A DNA stretch of 24,340 bases from Caldifarciminota bacterium. Lineage in GTDB: Bacteria; Hydrothermota; Tepidihabitantia; SM23-42. Below are positions 15,896-24,119 of this stretch, in pieces; position 1 is the first letter of the stretch, and every line of letters begins with the position of its first letter. The stretch is taken from the NCBI GenBank assembly GCA_030671005.1, contig DAOVAN010000007.1, positions 1 to 24,340 on the forward strand, read 5' to 3'. The position numbers and the translations under genes are program-made. The notes beneath the pieces were generated by a model. It saw only the letters and a program-made list of their open reading frames with translations, was not told where the DNA came from and ran no database searches.

Positions 15896-17167
15896 TCATA
15901 CTTTCCAGTCTCTTTGCCATAGATAGAATGAACCAGTGATGATGATAGCGGTTGAGCTATCCTTTTTCTTAATTGTTGAAAGGGCATGTTTCACTGATTT
16001 GGCAAACGTGAGATCTTTTTGATATCTCCGCGCTTTTCTTAGTAGCTCTTGCGGACAGACTGCCTTTGGATTGTCAGTCCCAACGAGAAAAACTTCCTTT
16101 GCTTTTGGGAAAATGTACTTAAGGCAATATCTCATGTCTTTATCCTTGTTTGTGCCGAATATCAAGTAGAAATTTCTAATGTTTAAAGTCTGAAGATTTT
16201 TCTCCAATGCCTGAAATGAATCTTTGTTGTGGGCGCAGTCGAATATGACCGGCGGGTTCTCGGATATGAGTTCGAATCTTCCATGGAGTTCAGTTTTTTC
16301 AATCCCTTCCCTTGTTGCCGCCTGATCGAGCTCAAAGCCCGTTTGCCGCAGTTCCGCGCATACTGCTAATGCGACAGATAGATTTTCGATTTGATGTGCC
16401 CCGATTAAAGGCAAGAAGGTTTTGAAATTGCCGACTTTTCCGGAAATGTAGATGCCACTGCCTTTTATTGATCGATTAATTACCCTCACATCGTGTAGTT
16501 CATCGGCGAAAATGATGTTGCAGTTTCTATCCTCCGCGACTTTCCTGAGAATCTTTTCTACGACCGGTCTTTGGTGGATGGTAATTAGCTTACCGTTCCT
16601 TCGGATAATCGCTGCCTTCTCATGAGTGATTTGTGATAATCTCGTACCCAGTAGATTGGTGTGGTCATAGCCAATCCTTGTTATCACCGATACCAGCGGA
16701 TCGGTGGCATTTGTAGCATCGAGTCGGCCGCCCAGGCCCACCTCGAGGATAGCGACATCAGTCCCTTTGGATAGGAAGTGTAAATAAGCGATGGTGGTTA
16801 GGATTTCAAAGAAGGTCCTAGCCCGGTGCTTCCCTTTGATTCGGGGTCTGATGTTGCTGATATGTTTATTCAGCTCTCTATCGGAAATGCTCTTGTTGTT
16901 GACCCTTATCCTTTCGTTCATTCGCCTTAAATGAGGCGAGGTGTACAGTCCGACTCTGTAGCCACTTTCCATCAAACAGGCATTGATGATGGCTGCGGTT
17001 GAGCCCTTTCCTTTGGTACCGGCGATTAGAATGATGTTCTTTAGCTTCTTGTGTGGTGCGCCGAGTCGACCTAAGAAATCTCTATATGCTTCCAGGTCGT
17101 AGTCATATCCTATGATTCTTTCATAGTCTATCAGAGAGTAGAGAAATGATTTGGGGTCTTTCTTCAA
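15896..17167 (-). CDS. folC: Folylpolyglutamate / dihydrofolate synthase
   Basis: The 423-residue Mur-ligase-type enzyme adds glutamate to folates, and in many bacteria also makes dihydrofolate. The P-loop is GTKGKGST (50-57), with VGLYTSPHL next, LEVGLGGRLDATNA near 140 and DCAHNKDS in the C-terminal domain. The start is TTG at 17167: no Met or Val codon precedes the P-loop, and the first Met is after it. The TTG overlaps the nadC stop (TTGA), suggesting translational coupling. It is the last gene of the operon and converges on the metal cluster with no visible terminator. Confidence 0.92.
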   Translation of the reverse strand: MKKDPKSFLYSLIDYERIIGYDYDLEAYRDFLGRLGAPHKKLKNIILIAGTKGKGSTAAIINACLMESGYRVGLYTSPHLRRMNERIRVNNKSISDRELNKHISNIRPRIKGKHRARTFFEILTTIAYLHFLSKGTDVAILEVGLGGRLDATNATDPLVSVITRIGYDHTNLLGTRLSQITHEKAAIIRRNGKLITIHQRPVVEKILRKVAEDRNCNIIFADELHDVRVINRSIKGSGIYISGKVGNFKTFLPLIGAHQIENLSVALAVCAELRQTGFELDQAATREGIEKTELHGRFELISENPPVIFDCAHNKDSFQALEKNLQTLNIRNFYLIFGTNKDKDMRYCLKYIFPKAKEVFLVGTDNPKAVCPQELLRKARRYQKDLTFAKSVKHALSTIKKKDSSTAIIITGSFYLWQRDWKV

Positions 17168-18060
17168 AGACGTGTCTGAGCCAAGGGTTTCATTCTGAGG
17201 GCAATGTCTAAAGCCCTTGCCGAGTGGGTTAGGGCACCGATAGAGACGTAGTCAGCTCCACTGTCAGCAAATTGACTGATGTTGTCCAGGTTGATGCCAC
17301 CACTTATCTCGAGCTCTATACCGGTACCTGTCTGGCGCACCAGATCGACGGCCTGGATTATTTGGTTCTTATTCATATTGTCAAGCATTATCCGGTTGGC
17401 CTCTACTGCAATTGCTTCTTTCAACTCCTCCAGCGTTTGTACTTCGACTTCGATAAAGGATCTCTTCTTCTTTCTTCGGACACGATTCACGGCTTCGGTG
17501 ATGCTGCCGGCGATCTGAATATGATTATCTTTGATCATGACCATATCATATAAACCGAACCGGTGATTGAGACCGCCACCCACGCGAACCGCATATTTTT
17601 CCATGACCCTGAGACCGGGTAGGGTTTTTCTTGTATCCAGCACCTTGATGTTTCCGTCTGTAGTATCCACAAACCGCCTGGTTAGAGTGGCAATTCCGCT
17701 CAGATGCTGCAGAAAATTGAGGGCGGTTCTCTCGCCCTTGAGACAGGTTGAGGCTTTGCCAATGAGGATGGCGATCGTGACGCCTGGGGATAGCGCGCTG
17801 CCGTCAGCCAGCTGCTTTTGAAAATCGACGTTCTCATCGAGCAACTCAAACACCATCTGTGCAATATCGATTCCACACAATACCCCATCTTCTTTGGCGA
17901 ATAAGATACCCAGAGCCCGGTCCTCTTCCGAGGCCACGGCATCGGTCGTGATATCACCCCGTCCAATGTCCTCCCTCAAGGCCACCTTGATGATTCTCAT
18001 GAATTGCTGTGTTTGTTTATCTCTTGATTGACGTTTGGCTTTAATGTTTCCTCCCCTCAT
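17164..18060 (-). CDS. nadC: Nicotinate-nucleotide diphosphorylase (quinolinate phosphoribosyltransferase)
   Basis: The 298-residue enzyme makes nicotinate mononucleotide from quinolinate and PRPP in NAD synthesis. It has REDIGRGDITTD near the start, LNFLQHLSGIAT, DTRKTLPGLR, a GGGLNHRFGLYD segment and a C-terminal ISGGI plus GADYVSIGALTHS phosphate-binding region. The ATG at 18060 lies inside uvrB by 20 bp and has GGAG 4 nt upstream. A second in-frame ATG at 18000 (MRIIKVALRED) would also suit the family, and an ATT after a strong GGGGAGG is a remote third option. NadA and NadB are not in the window. Confidence 0.92.
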   Translation of the reverse strand: MRGGNIKAKRQSRDKQTQQFMRIIKVALREDIGRGDITTDAVASEEDRALGILFAKEDGVLCGIDIAQMVFELLDENVDFQKQLADGSALSPGVTIAILIGKASTCLKGERTALNFLQHLSGIATLTRRFVDTTDGNIKVLDTRKTLPGLRVMEKYAVRVGGGLNHRFGLYDMVMIKDNHIQIAGSITEAVNRVRRKKKRSFIEVEVQTLEELKEAIAVEANRIMLDNMNKNQIIQAVDLVRQTGTGIELEISGGINLDNISQFADSGADYVSIGALTHSARALDIALRMKPLAQTRL

Positions 18061-20017
18061 ACTTCTCCAACTTTCGCTTTATTGACTTTATTTTGTCACG
18101 GATCTCTGCCGCCTGCTCGAACTCGAGGAGTGCTACTGCATCCTCCATTTCCTTATAAAGCCTGGTAATCTCGTCCATGCTCACTTCTTCTTTTCGTTTT
18201 TCCTTTACGACGCGATCAGCGACCGATGTTGCCTTCAATATTTCATCGTGGGTTTTGATGATGCTTGTTGGTGTAATATCATGTTTTTCGTTGTAGTCTA
18301 TCTGCTTGTTGCGTCGTCTCTCCATCTCCTTTATTGCCTTGCGCATCGAGTCTGTTACTATATCGGCATACATGATCACCTCGCTCCGTACATTTCTAGC
18401 CGCACGTCCGGACGTCTGAATGAGTGAGCGCTCACTGCGCAAGAATCCTTCACGATCTGCGTCGAGTATTGCAACCAGCGCGACCTCGGGTAGATCCAAC
18501 CCCTCTCTCAAAAGATTGATGCCAACCAGTATATCGAACTCGCCGAGTCTGAGACCGCGCAGGATTTCCACTCGCTGTAGCGCATTGATTTCAGAATGCA
18601 TGTATCTCACGCGCAAGCCTATCTCGTGTAGGTACTCGGTCAGGTCTTCGGCCATTCGCTTGGTGAGTGTTGTCACGAGGACCCTTTCTTTGTTGGCTAC
18701 TCTTTTTTGAATTTCATTGATCAGGTCATCCACCTGGTTTTTGGCTGGTTTTATTGTAACCTTAGGGTCGACAATGCCCGTGGGCCGCACAATCTGCTCG
18801 ACGATACGATGTTTCGAGTGTTCGATTTCCCAGTCAGCCGGGGTTGCTGATATACAGATGGCTTTGTTGACCAGAGACTCAAACTCTTTGAATTTGAGCG
18901 GTCTGTTCTCCAACGCTGATGGCAGCCTGAAGCCATGTTCGACTAGTGTCAGCTTGCGTGAGTGATCGCCTTCATACATGCCGTTGATTTGTGGTATCGT
19001 AACATGTGATTCGTCGATCACGATTAGAAATTCCTCAGGAAAGTAATCTATGAGGCAGAACGGCCGCTCATTTGGCTTTCTACCAGAGAGATGCATGGAA
19101 TAATTCTCTATGCCCGGGCAGTAACCCAGCTCCAAGAGCATTTCGATATCAAATCTCGTTCTTTGCAGAAGACGCTGCGCCTCGAGTAGTTTGTTCTGAC
19201 TTTTCAGCTCGCTGGTTCTCTGATCGAGTTCCTTCTCGATCGCTACTATTGCTTCTTCAATGCGGGGCCGGGTAGTGATGAAATGCTTGGCGGGGAATAT
19301 CACAATGTTGTCGAGCTCCTTCTGTGTGTGTCCGGTGATGGGATCAAATATCTGTATGCGCTCGATGCGATCATCAAAAATATCGACCCTGACTCCATAC
19401 TGCTCGTCGGCCGGATGTATGTCTACTGAGTCGCCGCGCACCCGAAATGTGCCGCGTGCAAAGTCGATGTCATTTCTCTGATATTGTATCGATACCAGCG
19501 AGTTCAGTATTGCATCTCTCCCTTTTTCGTTACCCTTTTCCAGTAATACGACGAGAGCTTTCACCTCGTCGGGCGAGCCGATGTTATAAATGCATGATAC
19601 CGAAGCAACGATTATGACGTCACTCCGTGTGAGTAGCGCAGACGTGGCACGGAGGCGGAGGCGTTCGATTTCTTCATTGATCGATGCGTCTTTTTCAATG
19701 TACAGGTCGCTTTCTGGAACATATGCCTCTGGTTGATAATAATCGTAATAGGATATGAAATACTCTACCGCGTTTTCCGGAAAGAAAGAATTGAATTCCC
19801 CGTACAGTTGAGCAGCCAGAGTCTTGTTATGGGAGATGATCAGTGTTGGCATCTGAATCTGTTCGATGACATTGGCGATCGAGAACGTTTTGCCTGAGCC
19901 GGTCACGCCGAGCAACGTTTGATATTTTTCCCCCCTCTTTACGTCCTCGGCCAATTTGCTTATTGCTTCTGGTTGATCACCTTTTGGTGCGAAGGTTGTA
20001 TGGAGTTTAAATCTCAC
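18041..20017 (-). CDS. uvrB: Excinuclease ABC subunit B
   Basis: The 658-residue helicase-like damage-recognition subunit of nucleotide-excision repair is full length. It has Walker A GVTGSGKT (37-44), the Tyr-rich beta-hairpin YYDYYQPEAYVPESD (about 90-104), the DESH motif, helicase motifs near LVTTLTKRMAEDL and QTSGRAARN, and a C-terminal UVR domain (AVALLEFEQAAEIRDKIK). The start is GTG at 20017, which gives the usual N terminus MRFKLHTTFAPKGDQP. It overlaps the GH13 gene by 11 bp and nadC by 20 bp. No LexA-type box was noticed. Confidence 0.96.
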   Translation of the reverse strand: MRFKLHTTFAPKGDQPEAISKLAEDVKRGEKYQTLLGVTGSGKTFSIANVIEQIQMPTLIISHNKTLAAQLYGEFNSFFPENAVEYFISYYDYYQPEAYVPESDLYIEKDASINEEIERLRLRATSALLTRSDVIIVASVSCIYNIGSPDEVKALVVLLEKGNEKGRDAILNSLVSIQYQRNDIDFARGTFRVRGDSVDIHPADEQYGVRVDIFDDRIERIQIFDPITGHTQKELDNIVIFPAKHFITTRPRIEEAIVAIEKELDQRTSELKSQNKLLEAQRLLQRTRFDIEMLLELGYCPGIENYSMHLSGRKPNERPFCLIDYFPEEFLIVIDESHVTIPQINGMYEGDHSRKLTLVEHGFRLPSALENRPLKFKEFESLVNKAICISATPADWEIEHSKHRIVEQIVRPTGIVDPKVTIKPAKNQVDDLINEIQKRVANKERVLVTTLTKRMAEDLTEYLHEIGLRVRYMHSEINALQRVEILRGLRLGEFDILVGINLLREGLDLPEVALVAILDADREGFLRSERSLIQTSGRAARNVRSEVIMYADIVTDSMRKAIKEMERRRNKQIDYNEKHDITPTSIIKTHDEILKATSVADRVVKEKRKEEVSMDEITRLYKEMEDAVALLEFEQAAEIRDKIKSIKRKLEKYEGRKH

Positions 20018-21695
20018 GTTTCAAGATGCGGTACGACATCGGATCTATCGACAGTCTGAGTTTCTGAGAATACGCCATGTGTTTCTCACCGCTCATCAAC
20101 TCGACATATGTCCCGTCCCAAGCCGGCAGTTCGACATAGGAGTGACTGGCTCCGCAATTCATTGCTACGATCAATCCTCCTCGATCATATGCATAGACCT
20201 TCTTGATGTCGTCGACATAAAGTGTGAAGAAGTGTCTATCCCGGATTTCTGGATTTTCTTTGCGGATCTTGATAAATTCTCGTATTCGACGGAGCAGTGT
20301 GCGATTCTGCTGGTCTGTACTCCAGTTGAAACTCCCCCAGTTGAACGGAGAACAGTCGATCATGCCGATTTCGTCACCGTACATAACAACCGGCGAGCCA
20401 CAAAATGTGAAGAGAAATGCATACATCATTTCCACAAGGTTCAGGTTGACAATTGAGCCGATGCGTCTCGAATAATCATGTAAACCAATGAGACTAGCGC
20501 AATTGATTTGCGGGGGATTGAAGAAGAGCCTACTTCTGATGATGCTGTCGAATTCTGCGGTGTTTATGCGGTCTGCAACGAAGTAATCAATCAGAGTTTT
20601 GGTCAAATCTTTGTTGTAGCAACCATCAGAGGTTTGCTTCGTATACAACCGACAATCACTGCTTAAGAGTAGTAGATCCGGGTATCTCACTTTCATGTGA
20701 TCATAGAGTGCACTCATGAAATCAGCATCAATCTCTTCATGTTCTCCGATAAAGAAGCCGTCAAAGCCAAAATGTGCCCAATACTCAATGAAACCAATAA
20801 GATAATCGTGGATCTGTCTGTTTCTTAGATTCAAGAGCGGGAAGCGAGGATCTGAACGCCAGGATGCATATTTGAATCCAACAGAATCCGTCGGCATAGA
20901 CCTTATTGAATACCAGTCAAGGTATTGCGATGATTCTCCATTCTTGGCAATATCGACGAATGCTGGGAAATCCTTACCAGTATGGGTGAACACGACGCTT
21001 AGCACTATTCTTTTGTCCATTCCATGTATTGCACTGATAAGCCTCTTCAGATCATTAGTGTCACCGTATGCAGGATCGATTGTCGCATAATCCCTGGGGT
21101 CGAGTTTGTGGTTTGAGTTAGAGGTGAAGATGGGCGAAAGCATGATGATGTCCGGATCGAGAGATTCGAGGTATTCTGTCTTCAGAAATATTCCTGCCAG
21201 ATCGCCACCGTATGACGACCAACCCGCCGGTCCTGCTCCCCATTCGGCTTTATCGCCTGGGTCGTTTGATCTATCACCGTTATAGAAACCATCGGTGTTT
21301 ATTAGGTAATAGGTCATGCCCGCAGACCAGCTCGGTGTCTGAGAAAGAGTCGCCGCGGCGGGACGGAAACTACCTGCGGCAGGAAGTAATAGTGAGTCTG
21401 TGGCGTCGTTTACGAGCAGTCTATATGAAAGGGTTGTGTCGAAGGCATTAATGTTGATGACATAGTAATCGAAATTATCGTCGCGGTAGTTGATGTTCAT
21501 GTTAATGGACTGCGTTCCGATGACGATGGAAGCTCCATGAATGTTGTTCTTTGAAACCTTGAACCTAATTTCACCGGCTTGTGGATTGACGTAGAAAATG
21601 TCCTCGGGGTCATGGAATATGCTATCCGGATTGATGGCGCTGATCATCTGCTGTGAGAGTAGCATTATACACAATATTTTTGACAACCCCTTCAT
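20007..21695 (-). CDS. Secreted GH13-family protein lacking catalytic residues (pseudo-amylase)
   Basis: The 562-residue protein has a signal peptide (about 1-20), an N-terminal beta-domain like that of neopullulanase/cyclomaltodextrinase (about 35-100) and a GH13 barrel. Conserved structural motifs remain: GGDLAGIFLKTEYL, SNHKLDPRDYATIDPAYGD and VVMYGDEIGM. The active site does not. Region I has S233 for Asp and T237 for Asn in VVFTH. Region II (FDGFFIGEHE) has F315 for Arg and G317 for the nucleophile. Region III has S346 for the acid Glu. Only region IV keeps H406-D407. The frame is intact, so it is a pseudoenzyme, perhaps a glycan-binding protein. It heads the uvrB-nadC-folC operon. Confidence 0.82.
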   Translation of the reverse strand: MKGLSKILCIMLLSQQMISAINPDSIFHDPEDIFYVNPQAGEIRFKVSKNNIHGASIVIGTQSINMNINYRDDNFDYYVININAFDTTLSYRLLVNDATDSLLLPAAGSFRPAAATLSQTPSWSAGMTYYLINTDGFYNGDRSNDPGDKAEWGAGPAGWSSYGGDLAGIFLKTEYLESLDPDIIMLSPIFTSNSNHKLDPRDYATIDPAYGDTNDLKRLISAIHGMDKRIVLSVVFTHTGKDFPAFVDIAKNGESSQYLDWYSIRSMPTDSVGFKYASWRSDPRFPLLNLRNRQIHDYLIGFIEYWAHFGFDGFFIGEHEEIDADFMSALYDHMKVRYPDLLLLSSDCRLYTKQTSDGCYNKDLTKTLIDYFVADRINTAEFDSIIRSRLFFNPPQINCASLIGLHDYSRRIGSIVNLNLVEMMYAFLFTFCGSPVVMYGDEIGMIDCSPFNWGSFNWSTDQQNRTLLRRIREFIKIRKENPEIRDRHFFTLYVDDIKKVYAYDRGGLIVAMNCGASHSYVELPAWDGTYVELMSGEKHMAYSQKLRLSIDPMSYRILKREI

Positions 21696-21701
21696 AATAA
21701 A

Positions 21702-21729
21702 ATTCTACGTAAATCTCTGCACTTGTCAA
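21702..21729 (-). promoter_or_regulatory. Promoter of the GH13-uvrB-nadC-folC operon
   Basis: On the minus strand TTGACA (21729-21724) and TAGAAT (21707-21702) are 16 bp apart. The ATG at 21695 is the seventh base after the -10 box and there is no Shine-Dalgarno, which predicts a leaderless mRNA. Confidence 0.75.
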
Positions 21730-21762
21730 TATTGGTGCGATTGAAGATTATTCTTCGCTGTC

Positions 21763-21790
21763 TTGACATGTTTGTCTTATTCTATATAAT
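21763..21790 (+). promoter_or_regulatory. Perfect-consensus promoter of hslU
   Basis: TTGACA (21763-21768) and TATAAT (21785-21790) are 16 bp apart. The start near 21797 leaves about 19 nt before the ATG at 21816. It is divergent from the GH13 promoter 33 bp away. Confidence 0.8.
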
Positions 21791-21815
21791 AATTACAGAT
21801 GGAGAAAAGGCCTCG

Positions 21816-23177
21816 ATGAAAACACTGAAGCATGACGCCTTTCCCACCCCCGAAGAAACAGTTGCCAGACTAGACAGATACATCATTGGTCAATCTGAGG
21901 CAAAAAAAGCGGTGGCAATCGCCCTGCGGAATCGATGGCGGCGGCAGCAGGTGGAAGGCAAAATAAAAGATGAGATCTACCCGAATAACATCATTCTCAT
22001 TGGCCCGACCGGTGTCGGTAAGACTGAAATCGCCCGCAGATTAGCCGGGTTGGCGCGTGCACCCTTCATGAAGGTGGAGGCTTCGCGGTTCACTGAGGTG
22101 GGTTATGTGGGTCGTGATGTTGAATCGATGGTGAGAGATCTTGTTGAAATATCGGTTAATATGGTCCGCCAGGAGAAGACAAAGATGGTGCAGGAAAAAG
22201 CCGAGCGCTATGCAGAGGAACGGATTCTTGATATTCTCTTACCAGTCCCAGCGAGGCAAGATAAAGATGCAACCGCGACCGATGCAAGCACGACTGCTCG
22301 TGACACACGTGAAAAAATGCGGGTACTCTTACATCAGGGAAAGTTAGACGACCGCGTTGTCGAACTCGAGGTGTCAGGGCACACGGCGATGCCATTTATT
22401 GAGGTTTTCAGTCAGAGTGGTATCGAGGAATTGAGTGTTGCTTTGGAAGAAGCCTTTGGCAGTAAGATGCCGAAGCGGAAGAAGAATAGAAAAATGCCTG
22501 TGAAAGAGGCAATACAATACTTGCAGCATGAGGAAGCGGAGAAACTTGTGGATATGGATGAAGTGGTCAATGAAGCAAGACAGCGAGCAGCGAATTCAGG
22601 CATTATCTTTGTCGATGAGATCGATAAAATTGCGGGGGGTGGTGCGACCGGTGGCCCGGATGTCTCGCGCGAAGGCGTGCAACGCGACCTGTTACCGATA
22701 ATTGAGGGGTCGAATGTTATGACCAAGTATGGGATGATCAAAACCAATCACATACTTTTCATTGCGGCCGGAGCATTCCATAATAAGAAGCCTTCTGATT
22801 TGATCCCCGAGATGCAGGGTCGATTTCCGATCCGGGTTGAATTGTCGGCGCTGACCGAGGAGGATTTCAGGTTGATCTTGGTAGAGCCGGAGAATTCGTT
22901 AATTAAACAGTATATTGCTCTATTAGCAAGCGATGGCGTAGTTGTGGAATTCTCGAATGATGCAATTGAAGCCATTGCCGAAATTGCGGCTAAGGTGAAT
23001 GAAACTACTGAAAACATTGGCGCACGACGCCTCCATACGATCATGACCAAACTCCTCGAGGAACTACTCTTCAATGCGCCGAATATGGTAAAGAGCATTA
23101 AGATCACACGTGATTACGTGGACAAGAAATTGGGTGATATTGTGCGCAATGTGGATGTTTCAAGATATATACTATAG
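21816..23177 (+). CDS. hslU: ATP-dependent protease ATPase subunit HslU
   Basis: The 453-residue AAA+ unfoldase partners the HslV peptidase. Walker A is GPTGVGKT (63-70) and the pore loop is GYVGRD (96-101). The I-domain is about 110-235, Walker B is GIIFVDEIDKIA, and the arginine-containing C-terminal segment is ENIGARRLHTIMTKL. It ends DVSRYIL, the tail that docks into HslV, so a partner HslV is expected. ATG at 21816 is preferred over an upstream TTG at 21723, which precedes the promoter; AAAAGG lies 5 nt before it. hslV is not upstream, since the neighbouring gene is the divergent GH13 gene. Confidence 0.95.
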   Translation: MKTLKHDAFPTPEETVARLDRYIIGQSEAKKAVAIALRNRWRRQQVEGKIKDEIYPNNIILIGPTGVGKTEIARRLAGLARAPFMKVEASRFTEVGYVGRDVESMVRDLVEISVNMVRQEKTKMVQEKAERYAEERILDILLPVPARQDKDATATDASTTARDTREKMRVLLHQGKLDDRVVELEVSGHTAMPFIEVFSQSGIEELSVALEEAFGSKMPKRKKNRKMPVKEAIQYLQHEEAEKLVDMDEVVNEARQRAANSGIIFVDEIDKIAGGGATGGPDVSREGVQRDLLPIIEGSNVMTKYGMIKTNHILFIAAGAFHNKKPSDLIPEMQGRFPIRVELSALTEEDFRLILVEPENSLIKQYIALLASDGVVVEFSNDAIEAIAEIAAKVNETTENIGARRLHTIMTKLLEELLFNAPNMVKSIKITRDYVDKKLGDIVRNVDVSRYIL

Positions 23178-23183
23178 CATTAG

Positions 23184-23579
23184 ATGGATTTCAAGAAGTT
23201 CCTACTAGTTTTGACTGAAGACGCAGACCAGTCAATCCTGACCGATGCGGTTCAGCTCTGTAAGGATTTTAAGAGCAAACTGTACGTGTTGTTCGTTATT
23301 GAACCCAATCGAGTATCGCGTCTGGCAAGTCTCACTCATCAGAAAGTGAAGGTCGTTCATAAGAAAACTGAAGAGGACGGGTGGAAGTTGCTATACCTTT
23401 TAGAAGATGAGGCAGTTGAGAATGGTGTCTGGACATCATTACACCTTGAAGATGGTAATCAGCTGAAAGTGACTAACCGCTACGTTGATGCATACGAGAT
23501 CGATGCTCTGCTGATCAAGAGAAAAGAAGAGTCAAAGAAAATATTCGTGTCGTCCTCGATACCTATAATCGGATTATAG
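23184..23579 (+). CDS. Small UspA-like universal stress protein
   Basis: The 131-residue protein begins FKKFLLVLTEDADQSILTDA, followed by a helix and KLYVLFVIEP, the beta1-alpha1-beta2 of the Usp fold. Its C terminus (YEIDALLIKRKEE, then SSSIPIIGL) lacks the glycine-rich G-x2-G-x9-G-S/T nucleotide loop of ATP-binding Usp proteins, so it probably does not bind ATP as those do. It starts 6 nt after the hslU stop with no clear Shine-Dalgarno and may depend on coupling. Its stop codon lies within a 17-bp palindrome. Confidence 0.6.
   Translation: MDFKKFLLVLTEDADQSILTDAVQLCKDFKSKLYVLFVIEPNRVSRLASLTHQKVKVVHKKTEEDGWKLLYLLEDEAVENGVWTSLHLEDGNQLKVTNRYVDAYEIDALLIKRKEESKKIFVSSSIPIIGL
23563..23579. repeat. 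Perfect 17-bp palindrome at the Usp stop codon
   Basis: CTATAATC and GATTATAG flank a single G at 23571. The AT-rich stem is weak and has no U-run after it, so it is not a clear terminator; chance or a protein-binding site are both possible. Confidence 0.35.
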
Positions 23580-23648
23580 AAGATGATAGACTCTCGCTCG
23601 CAGCTGTCATGTTGTCGGTATCTGTGACGAGGGTCAAGAGGAGGTTTG

Positions 23649-24110
23649 ATGGAACTGAAAATCTCTGAGTATCTTAAACTAGAAGCAATAATAATGGATA
23701 TTAAGGCGAAGGAGAAAATAGCTGCCATAGACGAATTAGTTGAACACATGGTAGCGAAAAAATTGGTACGTGACGGTAAAGCATTCATCAAGGCGTTGGC
23801 GAAGAGAGAAAATCTCGAGTCTACTGGGATAGGGGATGGTATTGCCATACCACATGCTCGCACCGACGCCGTGCAGGATCTCATTTTTGCATTTGCCAGG
23901 TCTCCGGAGGGTATAGATTTCTCTTCGATAGACGGCAAGCCTTCTCACATAATTTTCCTCATTGCGTCACCCGAAGGCAAGAAATCAGAGTACATCATGG
24001 CATTGGCCAAGTTGTCAAGGCTGTTGCGCAAACATCCGGTGCGGGAGCTGTTGAGGGATGCTAAGAATCCGAAGGAAATCATGGAAATCATCAGGAAGAA
24101 TGAAGAGTAG
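23649..24110 (+). CDS. PTS EIIA-like protein (fructose/nitrogen type)
   Basis: The 153-residue protein has an EIIA-fructose/PtsN fold with the phosphorylatable His69 in GIAIPHARTDAV and the FLIASPEGKKSEYIMALAKL strand-helix. Its partner EI/HPr genes are not in the window, so the phosphate source is unknown. PtsN-type proteins are regulatory in many bacteria. ATG at 23649 is preferred over TTG at 23646 and has GAGGAGG 4 nt upstream. It lies downstream of hslU and the Usp-like gene and 9 nt before the next gene. Confidence 0.87.
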   Translation: MELKISEYLKLEAIIMDIKAKEKIAAIDELVEHMVAKKLVRDGKAFIKALAKRENLESTGIGDGIAIPHARTDAVQDLIFAFARSPEGIDFSSIDGKPSHIIFLIASPEGKKSEYIMALAKLSRLLRKHPVRELLRDAKNPKEIMEIIRKNEE

Positions 24111-24119
24111 AGTTTGCTT

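Noticed and set aside
17990..18060. ATT start codon for nadC after GGGGAGG
   Set aside because: Rare start type; ATG at 18060 with GGAG and ATG at 18000 are simpler.
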